Assembly (NCBI RefSeq): GCF_014204895.1
Contig: NZ_JACHMF010000001.1
Location: 6,386,001-6,450,000, forward strand
Direction: 5' to 3'
Source: Paractinoplanes abujensis
GTDB lineage: Bacteria > Actinomycetota > Actinomycetes > Mycobacteriales > Micromonosporaceae
DNA: 64,000 nucleotides
The translations under genes were made by a program, and so were the position numbers. How positions within the stretch are numbered: position 1 is the first letter of the stretch; each line of letters begins with the position of its first letter. Below, piece by piece: positions 34,901 through 42,473 of this stretch. The notes beneath the pieces were generated by a model. That model ran no database searches and was not told the origin of the DNA. It was given only the letters and a program-made list of their open reading frames with translations.

Positions 34901-36325
34901 TCACAGGATCCAAGTCTCCAGCGGACCGCGCAAGAAGTAGAGGACGAAGAGCGCGGCCACGCCGTACAGGATGGGGTGGACCTCGCGGGCCCGGCCGGTG
35001 ACCGCCTTGAGCAGCACGTAGGTGATGATCCCGGCGCCGATGCCGTTGGAGATCGAATAGGTGAACGGCATCAACGTGATGGCCAGGAACGCGGGCACGG
35101 CGATCGTGTAGTCGGCCCAGTCGATCTGCTTCACGGCGGTCATCATCAGGAAGCCGACCACCACGAGCGCGGTCGACGCGGCCTCGAACGGCACCACCGA
35201 GACCAGCGGGGCCAGGAACATCGCGAGCAGGAAGAGCACGCCCGTCACGAGGTTGGCGGCACCCGTACGGGCTCCTTCGCCGACGCCGGCCGCGCTCTCG
35301 ATGTACGACGTGTTGCTGGAGACGCTGGCCGCACCACCGGCCGCGGCCGCCACCGAGTCGACGAGCAGGATTTCCTTCGTACGCGGGGGCATGCCCTCGG
35401 AGTCGAGGAGCTCACCCTCCTGCCCCACGGCGACCATCGTGCCCATGGTGTCGAAGAAGTCGGTGATCAGCAGCGTGAAGATGAACATCACGACGACCAG
35501 CCAGCCGGCCCGCGACCACGAGTCGAGCACGTTGAAGTGGCCCAGCAGCGACAGGTCGGGCGAGCTGACGATCTTCTCGGGCAGCTTCGGGGTGTTCAAC
35601 GACCAGCCCTTGGGGTGCGCGATCGCCTCCACGATGATCGCCAGCACGGTGCTGCCGAGGATGCCGATCAGGATCGCGCCGCGCACCTTGCGGACGAACA
35701 GCACCAGCGTGAAGAGCAGGCCGACCACGAAGACGACGGTGGGCCAGGTGGACAGCTTGCCGCCGACGCCGAGCTCGAGCGGGACGGTGGTGCCGGACGC
35801 GTCCGGGATGCGGCGCACGAAGCCCGCGTCGACCAGCCCGATGATCATCAGGAACAGGCCGATGCCGACGCCGATCGCCGTCTTGAGCTGGGTCGGCACG
35901 GCGCGGAAGACCATCGTGCGCAGGCCGGTGAGCACCAGGATGGCGATCAGCACACCCTCGATCACGACCAGGCCCATCGCGTCGGCCCACGTCATCTCGG
36001 GGGCGATCTCGTACGCGACCAATGCGTTCACCCCGAGGCCGGCAGCCAGCGCCAGCGGGAAGCGGGCCACCACGCCCATCAGGATCGTCATCAGACCGGC
36101 GACCAGGGCGGTGCCCGCGGCCAGGGCGGTGATGGCCAGCTGAGCGCCGTCGCCGTCGACCCCGTTGCCCAGGATCAGCGGGTTGAGCACCACGATGTAG
36201 GCCATCGTGAAGAAGGTGGCCAGGCCACCGCGAACCTCCCGGCCCAGGGTCGAACCCCGCGCCGAGATCTCGAAGAACCGATCAAAACCATTCTTGGGCG
36301 TACGGGTATCGGTTGCGGCGGTCAT
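34901..36325 (-). CDS. NCS2 purine permease (AzgA-like)
   Basis: 474 residues from ATG 36325, which has GGAGAGGG six bases upstream; an ATG at 36391 is in frame but lacks it. N-terminal FFEISARGSTLGREVRGGLATFFTMAYIVVLNP is the AzgA signature, and about twelve to fourteen helices follow. SVSSNTSYIESAAGVGEGARTG is the conserved substrate-site region. AzgA proteins take up adenine, guanine or hypoxanthine with protons; the exact base is not decided. Confidence 0.94.
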   Translation of the reverse strand: MTAATDTRTPKNGFDRFFEISARGSTLGREVRGGLATFFTMAYIVVLNPLILGNGVDGDGAQLAITALAAGTALVAGLMTILMGVVARFPLALAAGLGVNALVAYEIAPEMTWADAMGLVVIEGVLIAILVLTGLRTMVFRAVPTQLKTAIGVGIGLFLMIIGLVDAGFVRRIPDASGTTVPLELGVGGKLSTWPTVVFVVGLLFTLVLFVRKVRGAILIGILGSTVLAIIVEAIAHPKGWSLNTPKLPEKIVSSPDLSLLGHFNVLDSWSRAGWLVVVMFIFTLLITDFFDTMGTMVAVGQEGELLDSEGMPPRTKEILLVDSVAAAAGGAASVSSNTSYIESAAGVGEGARTGAANLVTGVLFLLAMFLAPLVSVVPFEAASTALVVVGFLMMTAVKQIDWADYTIAVPAFLAITLMPFTYSISNGIGAGIITYVLLKAVTGRAREVHPILYGVAALFVLYFLRGPLETWIL

Positions 36326-36456
36326 GCGGCCCTCTCCAGGATCACGAGGAAACTTCGCGGGCATGGTCTCAGCCGTCGATGACCTGCGCAAAACCAGGCT
36401 GTGTCGGGCCCGTCACAGGGACGCCGCAATGATCGCCCCGGACCTATCCTGTCGGT

Positions 36457-36711
36457 GTGACCACACCGAAGCCCCGAATCGAACCGCTGGACCCACCCAT
36501 GGTCCCGTTCGCGGTCGGCGGGCTGGCCGCTTTCGCCGTCGCCGCCCTGATCGTGTGGCTGGCCGACGGCCCCGACCGATGGCTGCAGATCTGCGTGGCC
36601 GGCTTCCTCTGCGGCATCCCGGGCCTGATCACGATGATCGTGCACGACCGGCATCGCAAGCGCCGCCGGCTGCTCAGTCACCCCGAGTTTCGGGTGACCT
36701 CTCAGCTGTGA
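36457..36711 (+). CDS. DUF2530 small membrane protein
   Basis: 84 residues from GTG 36457. Two membrane helices (FAVGGLAAFAVAALIVWLA and CVAGFLCGIPGLITMIV) joined by DGPDRW, ending in a basic tail HDRHRKRRRLL. The pattern fits DUF2530, found beside DUF3027 genes in many actinobacteria. Its stop overlaps the end of the convergent DUF3027 gene by 10 bp. Function unknown. Confidence 0.88.
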   Translation: MTTPKPRIEPLDPPMVPFAVGGLAAFAVAALIVWLADGPDRWLQICVAGFLCGIPGLITMIVHDRHRKRRRLLSHPEFRVTSQL

Positions 36712-37532
36712 CCGTAATCCTCGGCCGGCTCGCTCTCCTCGACCGAGCCGTGACCGCGGCTGACCGCTACTGACTCGACCTCACTGTCGTCGTAGACCGT
36801 GGGCAGCTCGTCGACCGGCGGCGTCTGCTGCTCGGGCGCGCCCAGCAGAGCCTCGGAGTGGGCCCCGCAGCCGTGGTCGGCGCTCACCGCGCGGCCGTCG
36901 TCGGGCGCGTAGAGGTTGCCGCAGACACCGAACATCGAACGCATCGAGCCGGCCAGCGGCAGGTAGAACCCGCAGGCGCCGCAGCGGGCGTTGCGCGGGG
37001 CGGCCACCGAGATCGGCGCCTCCGGACCGGCCTCGCCGTCATACCACCGCTGGGCGGTGTCGATGCGGCCCTCGCGGGACATCACCCGGGAGCGGCCGAG
37101 GCCCAGCTCCCAGCTGACCTCCTCGACGGCGGGGTCGTCGCTCAGCACATAACCCTGGGCCAGGCGCTCGTCGTCGGGGGCGGTCGGCATGAGGTCGCCC
37201 ACACCGAGGTCGCCGGGCTGCAGCCGCTCGTTCCACGGCACCCAGCCCGGGGCCAGCAGCGCGTCGGGGCCGGGCAGCAGCACCGTCTCGCAGATGGTGA
37301 CGTGGCGGCTGCGCGGCACCCGGGTCACCGTGACGGCCCAGCGCCAGCCGCGATAGCCCGCGAGGTGGCTCTCGAAGAGGTGGGTCACGACCCGGTCGCC
37401 CTCGGCGATGGCCTCGAGGTGGTCGCCCACGTCGGCCGGGTCCACATCGGTGATCGCACCACGTGCGACGCCGACCGCATCGGCACAAACCTGGTCGAGG
37501 CGGGCAGCGCGGGTGGTGGTCCGAGTCGTCAC
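36702..37532 (-). CDS. DUF3027 protein
   Basis: 276 residues from GTG 37532. Typical stretches are ESHLAGYRGWRWAVTVTRVPR and a four-Cys group later on (CGACGFYLPLAGSMRSMFGVCGN and HGCG), which may bind zinc. An acidic low-complexity tail follows. The family is conserved in actinobacteria next to the DUF2530 gene and a cold-shock gene. Function unknown. Confidence 0.9.
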   Translation of the reverse strand: MTTRTTTRAARLDQVCADAVGVARGAITDVDPADVGDHLEAIAEGDRVVTHLFESHLAGYRGWRWAVTVTRVPRSRHVTICETVLLPGPDALLAPGWVPWNERLQPGDLGVGDLMPTAPDDERLAQGYVLSDDPAVEEVSWELGLGRSRVMSREGRIDTAQRWYDGEAGPEAPISVAAPRNARCGACGFYLPLAGSMRSMFGVCGNLYAPDDGRAVSADHGCGAHSEALLGAPEQQTPPVDELPTVYDDSEVESVAVSRGHGSVEESEPAEDYGHS

Positions 37533-37637
37533 ATATCCATTGTCCCCCACGCGAGCGCGGGTTCCGCACCGACTCCCCCGGATTCCGACCGTCACGGAAC
37601 GGGACAGCACTGGCCCGGATCAGTCAGGATGGGTGCC

Positions 37638-39608
37638 ATGCCGCTGCTTCCCACCCTCGGACGCACCGTCGGCACCGGCGTCAAGGCAGCCCGCCTGCTG
37701 GTGCGAGGCTCCGTGCGCGGTGGAGCGTGGGCGACCCGCCGGGTCGGCACGGCCCGGGCCCGGGGCGCCGCCAACGAGACCGGCATGATCCGGCTCTTCG
37801 ACCTGCACGCCCTCTCCTGCGCCGGCGACACGCTCATCGCGATCGGTCTGGCCGGCACGATCTTCTTCAACGTCCCGCTGGGCGAGGCGCGCAGCAAGGT
37901 GGCGCTCTACCTGCTCATCACGATGGTGCCGTTCGCGCTGCTGGCGCCCGTGGTCGGCCCGCTGCTCGACCATTTCCGGCACGGCCGGCGGTACGCGCTG
38001 GCGGTCACCATGCTGGGCCGGGCGTTCCTGGCCTATGTGATCTCCGATCACCTGTTCGGCTGGGGCCTTTATCCGGCGGCTTTCGGGGTGCTTGCGCTGT
38101 CCCGGGCGTACGGGGTGGCCCGGTCGGCCGCCGTGCCCCGGCTGCTGCCCGAGGGGGTCGGCCTGTCCCAGGTCGGCGCGCGGGCCAGCGTCTACGGCAC
38201 GTTCGCGGGGGCCGTGGTGGCGCCGGTGGGCCTGCTCGCCTTCAAGTTCGGCCCGCAGTGGCCGCTGCGCGTGGCGATGATCATCTTCATCGTCGGCATG
38301 GTGGTGTCGCTGCGCCTGCCCCCGCGTGCCGACTCCGACCCGCCCGAGGCCGTGCCGCGCCCGTGGCGCACGATGCTGCGCCTGGGCCGCGGCGAGGACC
38401 GGCCACTGTCCGGCGCGCTGGTCATCTCGACCCTGATCGGCAGCGCCAGCCTGCGCCTGCTGTACGGCTTCACGCTGCTCTTCCTGGCCTTCGTGATCAT
38501 GGCCGACCAGCTGGCCACGACGGTGCTGGGCAACGACATCGGCCGCCAGGGCGCGGTCGGCCTGATCGGCGGCGCGCTGGCCGTGGGCACCTTCCTGTCC
38601 ACCGCCGTCGGCACCCGCCTGCGCATCCGGCGCCCGCTCGCGCTGCAGTCGGCCGGCCTGACCGTGGTGGCCGCCGTAGGCGTGCTGGCCACGCTCTTCT
38701 ACAGCCTGCTCATGGTCACCCTGCTGGCGTTGCTGGTCGCCGTCTTCAGCGGCATCGCCAAGCTCGCCGTCGACGCCACCATCCAGGAACGCGTCCCCGA
38801 ACGCCTGCGGGCCAGCGCCTTCTCCCACTCCGAAACGGTCCTGATGATCGCCTGGGTGCTGGGCGGCGGCATCGGCATCATCCCGCTCCCCGGCCGCCTC
38901 GGCGTCGCCCTGGCCACCCTGCTGGCAGTGGTGGCCGCGGGCCGGGCCGCCTACATCGCGACCCGCCTCCACAATGAACGCCTCAGCGGCCGCGCCGACA
39001 CCCCTGAACCCGCCCCGGAAACGGAACCCGCCCACGCCGGCGCCCCCGGCGGCCCGTCCCGCGCCCCGGCCCCGGACGAGCCGCCCACCCGCCACGACTC
39101 CCGGTGGAGCGCCCCCTCGGCCGAGCCCACCGACCCGTGGCCCGAGGCCCCCACGGTGCCGTCCCGTACGCGCGCCAACAACACCCCCCCGAACCGCCCG
39201 GCCACACCTCCCCACCAGCCCACCCGCGCCGGCCGCACGGAGCGCCCGCGGAGCGAGCCCACCACCCGCGCCGACCACCCGCGGACCGAGCCGCCCACTC
39301 GTGCCGACCACACGCGCGGCGAGCCCACCACTCGTGTCGACCACACGCGCGGCGAGCCCTCCAGCCCGGCCGGCCGCTCGCGGACCGAGCCGCCCACCAA
39401 GGTCGATCTGGGTGAGCCCAAGAAGGGCTGGTTCGCCCGCCGCAAGGACAAGAAGGCCGCCTCCGAGCCGCCGCCTCCCCCGCCCGCACGCTCCCCCGAG
39501 CCGCCTGCAGCCCCGCAGCCGGACCCGGCACCGGCCCCGCCCGGCTTCCACGTCTATCGCCCGTCGTCGGCCGACCACCCCACCAACGGCCACGGAGACC
39601 GCAACTGA
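37638..39608 (+). CDS. MFS transporter with long repetitive cytoplasmic tail
   Basis: 656 residues from ATG 37638; ATG 37629 is an alternative, and the open frame further upstream is antisense noise. The first 440 residues form a twelve-helix MFS domain (DLHALSCAGDTLIAIGLAGT, LLDHFRHGRRYAL). The last 200 residues are Pro/Ala/Thr-rich and include five 11-residue repeats built on TRADHTRGEPT, then a basic GWFARRKDKK patch. Such tails occur in orthologues but vary in length. Its TGA overlaps the mqnB ATG. Substrate unknown. Confidence 0.85.
   Translation: MPLLPTLGRTVGTGVKAARLLVRGSVRGGAWATRRVGTARARGAANETGMIRLFDLHALSCAGDTLIAIGLAGTIFFNVPLGEARSKVALYLLITMVPFALLAPVVGPLLDHFRHGRRYALAVTMLGRAFLAYVISDHLFGWGLYPAAFGVLALSRAYGVARSAAVPRLLPEGVGLSQVGARASVYGTFAGAVVAPVGLLAFKFGPQWPLRVAMIIFIVGMVVSLRLPPRADSDPPEAVPRPWRTMLRLGRGEDRPLSGALVISTLIGSASLRLLYGFTLLFLAFVIMADQLATTVLGNDIGRQGAVGLIGGALAVGTFLSTAVGTRLRIRRPLALQSAGLTVVAAVGVLATLFYSLLMVTLLALLVAVFSGIAKLAVDATIQERVPERLRASAFSHSETVLMIAWVLGGGIGIIPLPGRLGVALATLLAVVAAGRAAYIATRLHNERLSGRADTPEPAPETEPAHAGAPGGPSRAPAPDEPPTRHDSRWSAPSAEPTDPWPEAPTVPSRTRANNTPPNRPATPPHQPTRAGRTERPRSEPTTRADHPRTEPPTRADHTRGEPTTRVDHTRGEPSSPAGRSRTEPPTKVDLGEPKKGWFARRKDKKAASEPPPPPPARSPEPPAAPQPDPAPAPPGFHVYRPSSADHPTNGHGDRN
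39231..39395 (+). repeat. 33-bp in-frame minisatellite, five units
   Basis: Five 33-bp units starting at 39231, 39264, 39297, 39330 and 39363. Units 3 and 4 are near-identical (GACCACACGCGCGGCGAGCC core). Each encodes an 11-residue variant of TRADHTRGEPT within the MFS tail. Confidence 0.88.
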
Positions 39609-40234
39609 TGACTTTGCCCCTGCTCGTGGTCACGGCTGTGGCCGCCGAGGCCGAAGCTGTGCGGGCCGGCGCGGATCCCGGCCATGTGGTGGTCGAGCCG
39701 GTCGGTGTGGGCCCAGCTGCCGCGGCCGCCGGCACCGCGCGCCTGTTGGCCACCGGCCGCTATCGGGCGGTCATCTCGGCCGGCATCGCGGGCGGCTTCG
39801 TGGGGCGCGCAGCCGTCGGTTCCGTCGTGATCGGCGTCCGCAGCATCGCGGCCGATTTGGGAGCGGAGACCCCCGACGGCTTCCTGACCGTCGACGAGCT
39901 CGGTTTCGGCTCGGGCGTGATCCCCGGCGACCCCGCGCTCGTGAAGTCGCTCACCGAGGCGCTGCCCACCGCTGTCCCCGGCGACGTCGTGACCCTGAGC
40001 ACGGTCACCGGCACCGCCGCCACGGCCGAGCGTCTGGCCCGCAGTTATCCACAGGCTGTGGCCGAGGCGATGGAGGGCTACGGGGTCGCGGTCGCCGCCC
40101 ACGGGCTTCCCTTCGCCGAGCTGCGCAGCATTTCCAACCCGATCGGCCCGCGAGACCGTGCGCAGTGGCGGCTCAAAGAGGCCTTCGCAGCGTTGTCCAC
40201 AGCTTCCGCGGCATTGTGGATAGCCTGTGGATAA
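39608..40234 (+). CDS. mqnB: Futalosine hydrolase
   Basis: 208 residues. Nucleosidase/phosphorylase fold with VTAVAAEAEAV at the start, GVGPAAAAAGTARLL, ISAGIAGGF and the late MEGYGVAVAAHGLPFAELRSISN, the active-site region of MqnB. It removes hypoxanthine from futalosine in the futalosine route to menaquinone. The gene overlaps the upstream MFS stop by one base and is followed by mqnD. Its 3' end contains DnaA-box sequences. Confidence 0.93.
   Translation: MTLPLLVVTAVAAEAEAVRAGADPGHVVVEPVGVGPAAAAAGTARLLATGRYRAVISAGIAGGFVGRAAVGSVVIGVRSIAADLGAETPDGFLTVDELGFGSGVIPGDPALVKSLTEALPTAVPGDVVTLSTVTGTAATAERLARSYPQAVAEAMEGYGVAVAAHGLPFAELRSISNPIGPRDRAQWRLKEAFAALSTASAALWIACG
40045..40234. promoter_or_regulatory. 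Cluster of four DnaA-box-like sequences
   Basis: TTATCCACA at 40045-40053, TTGTCCACA at 40193-40201, then on the opposite strand CTATCCACA (40215-40223) and TTATCCACA (40226-40234). All fit the actinobacterial DnaA consensus. The last overlaps the mqnB stop. No dnaA or dnaN gene is near, so this is not the replication origin; a titration or regulatory site is possible. Confidence 0.6.
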
Positions 40235-40305
40235 CTTCACCGTGTGGGATGAGAGACACCCGTCGTGACGCACGATGACCGGTGGGCGCGTCTAGCGTGG
40301 ACTCC

Positions 40306-41118
40306 GTGGCGCTCTCTCTCGCGGTCTCTCCGTGCCCCAATGACACGTTCGTCTTCCACGCTCTCGTGCACGGGCTCATCCCCGGCACCCCTGAGGTCAA
40401 TCTGACCTTCGCCGACGTCGACGTGACCAACACGGCGGCCGAGCGTGGCGAGTTCGACCTGGTCAAGGTCAGCTATGCGGCGCTGCCCTGGCTGCTCGAC
40501 GACTACGAGCTGCTGCCGACCGGGGGCGCGCTGGGCCGGGGCTGCGGGCCGCTGGTGCTGACCCGTGAGCCGGGCGTCGACCTGACCGGCAAGACGGTGG
40601 CGGTGCCAGGTGACCGCACGACGGCCTATCTGCTGTTCCGTTTGTGGTCGGCCGACCGGGCGCCGGGTCGCATCGAGGTCGTCCCGTTCCACCAGATCAT
40701 GCCGGGGGTGGCCGAGGGCCGGTTCGACGCCGGCCTGGTCATCCACGAGGCCCGTTTCACTTACCAGCGGCACGGGTTGCACGCGCTGGCCGACCTGGGT
40801 GAGTGGTGGGAGTCCGATACCGGCCTGCCCATCCCGCTGGGCGCGATCCTGGCCAGGAAGGGCGTGGTCGACCCGGCCGAGGCCACCGAGTGGATCCGCA
40901 ACTCGGTCAGCATGGCCTGGGCCAACCCCGACGCGAGCCGCGAGTTCGTGCTGGCCAACGCGCAGGAGATGGAGCCCGAGGTCGTCCAGCAGCACATCGA
41001 TCTCTACGTCAACGAGTTCACGCTGGAGCTGGGCCGAGACGGACTCGCCGCCGCCGACGCCCTGTTGCAGCGTGCGGCAGCGGCGGGTCTCACGCCTGCT
41101 GTGAAGCCGTTCCTCTAG
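40306..41118 (+). CDS. mqnD: 1,4-Dihydroxy-6-naphthoate synthase
   Basis: 270 residues from GTG 40306; GTG 40297 and 40282 are in frame and no ribosome-binding site decides. SPCPNDTFVFHALVHG is the MqnD signature, with DVTNTAAERGEFDLVKVSYAALP and HEARFTYQ further on. The fold is that of periplasmic binding proteins. It converts cyclic de-hypoxanthinyl futalosine to dihydroxynaphthoate, later in the pathway that mqnB serves. Together they indicate menaquinone synthesis by the futalosine route. Confidence 0.94.
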   Translation: MALSLAVSPCPNDTFVFHALVHGLIPGTPEVNLTFADVDVTNTAAERGEFDLVKVSYAALPWLLDDYELLPTGGALGRGCGPLVLTREPGVDLTGKTVAVPGDRTTAYLLFRLWSADRAPGRIEVVPFHQIMPGVAEGRFDAGLVIHEARFTYQRHGLHALADLGEWWESDTGLPIPLGAILARKGVVDPAEATEWIRNSVSMAWANPDASREFVLANAQEMEPEVVQQHIDLYVNEFTLELGRDGLAAADALLQRAAAAGLTPAVKPFL

Positions 41119-41124
41119 GAAATA

Positions 41125-41529
41125 TCAGGCCTCGAATTCTTTCGCGACCGCGTGCACAAGCTGTGCGATCTTCTGCGAGACGCGCTTGTCGGGATACCGC
41201 CCGCGGCTCAGCCCCGGCTGCACCTGTGACTCCAGCACCTTGATCATGTCTTCGACCATGCTGTGGAGTTCCTCGGCCGGCCGGCGGCGCAGCTCGGACA
41301 ACGACGGCGGGGCGTCGATCAGTTTGACCCCCATCGCCTGCGCGCCCTTGCGGCTGTCGACCACGCCGAACTCGACCCGCTGACCCGTTTTCAGCTCGGC
41401 CACCCCGGCCGGCAGCGCGCCCTTGGGCAGGAACACGTCGCCGCCCTCATCGCTGGTGACGAAGCCGAATCCCTTCGCCGCGTCATACCACTTCACTCGA
41501 CCCGTGGGCACCGCTGACCTCAACTTCAC
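41125..41529 (-). CDS. Cold-shock-domain protein with C-terminal helical extension
   Basis: 134 residues from GTG 41529; GTG 41511 would start at PTGRVKWYD. The cold-shock domain occupies the first 70 residues with RNA-binding motifs KGFGFVTSD and DVFLP. A further 60-residue helical part (LRRRPAEELHSMVEDMIKVLE) is characteristic of this actinobacterial subgroup, not of small CspA proteins. Probably binds single-stranded nucleic acid. Convergent with mqnD, 6 bp apart. Confidence 0.92.
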   Translation of the reverse strand: MKLRSAVPTGRVKWYDAAKGFGFVTSDEGGDVFLPKGALPAGVAELKTGQRVEFGVVDSRKGAQAMGVKLIDAPPSLSELRRRPAEELHSMVEDMIKVLESQVQPGLSRGRYPDKRVSQKIAQLVHAVAKEFEA

Positions 41530-41561
41530 TCATTGGTTACAACCGCTCACCGCAAGGCTAC

Positions 41562-42185
41562 TTAAGCGGTGGGCCCGGACCCAACTGCAATCCGGCGCAG
41601 CAGCGGCGGCAGCCCGGTGAGGTCGCCGAGCACGTACGCCGCTCCGGCGCCGCGCAACTCGTCGGGCGTGCACGGCCCGGTGGCCACACCGATCCCGGGC
41701 ACCCCGGCCGTACGCGCGGCCACCATGTCGCCCACGTGGTCACCGACGTACCAGCGCACGCCGTGCTCGGTCAGCGCGGCCGCCTTGCCCTCGGCGAACA
41801 AATCACCCGCGAGCTCGTCGGCGACCAGCCCGAGGTGGTCGAGGTGCAGCGCGGCCAGCCGGCCCAGCTTCGATGTGACCACCACAACACGCAGGCCCAG
41901 CTCGCGCACGGCGGCCAGCGCCTCGACCGCGCCCTTCATGGGCACGGTCGGGGTGATCGCGTAGTCGACGTAGAGCGCGCGATAGGTGGTGACCGCCTCC
42001 TCGACCTGGTCGGCCGGGAACCAGTGCGCGAGTTCGGTGCGCAGCGGCGGCCCCAGGCGGGTGACCGCGAGGTCGGCGTCGACGGGGACGCCGGTGCGCT
42101 CGGTCAGCGCCCGGTAGGCGGCGTGAATGCCGGGCCGGGAGTCGATCAGGGTCATGTCCAGGTCGAACCCGACCGCACTACTCAC
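41562..42185 (-). CDS. HAD-family phosphatase (phosphoglycolate phosphatase-like)
   Basis: 207 residues. Motif I GFDLDMTLIDSRPG, motif II VVVTSK, lysine in VTSKLGRLAAL, motif IV YVGDHVGDMVAA. The size and cap position fit Gph-like subclass I phosphatases. Substrate unknown. Its ATG overlaps the upstream short gene as ATGA, so the pair is coupled. Confidence 0.9.
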   Translation of the reverse strand: MSSAVGFDLDMTLIDSRPGIHAAYRALTERTGVPVDADLAVTRLGPPLRTELAHWFPADQVEEAVTTYRALYVDYAITPTVPMKGAVEALAAVRELGLRVVVVTSKLGRLAALHLDHLGLVADELAGDLFAEGKAAALTEHGVRWYVGDHVGDMVAARTAGVPGIGVATGPCTPDELRGAGAAYVLGDLTGLPPLLRRIAVGSGPTA

Positions 42186-42385
42186 GCGGGGGTCGACGGG
42201 ATGTACTTCAGCTCGCCGACCGGCAGCGGGAAGGTCTGGTCGTCACCGAACGGCGACGGCGCGGCGGCCCGGTCGGAGAGGATCTCGGAGACGTCCATGT
42301 GACCCTTCATGTCGACCGGCTGCGTCTGGCGAGGACCGGCGCCTCCCTCGACGGCGGTACCCGGCAACTTGTTCTTCGCGGCCAC
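42182..42385 (-). CDS. Short conserved protein coupled to HAD gene
   Basis: 67 residues from GTG 42385, with AGGGGAC about 6 bases upstream. Charged and Pro/Gly-rich, no membrane helix: GGAGPRQTQPVDMKGHMDVS is the central stretch. Its stop overlaps the HAD start. No domain recognised. The longer frame back to 42484 runs into the next gene's promoter and is rejected. Confidence 0.72.
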   Translation of the reverse strand: MAAKNKLPGTAVEGGAGPRQTQPVDMKGHMDVSEILSDRAAAPSPFGDDQTFPLPVGELKYIPSTPA

Positions 42386-42473
42386 AGATGTCCCCTTCAG
42401 CGTCCGTACAGATCGGTGTCGCGGCCAAGCCGGACACCTCAATATCGTCCCATGACCGCTAGCGTTGAACACG

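Noticed and set aside
37620..39593. A 657-residue minus-strand frame opposite the MFS gene
   Set aside because: Composition typical of an antisense frame in high-GC DNA; no domain.
40045..40234. Chromosomal origin of replication
   Set aside because: No dnaA, dnaN or AT-rich unwinding region nearby, and boxes lie in coding sequence.
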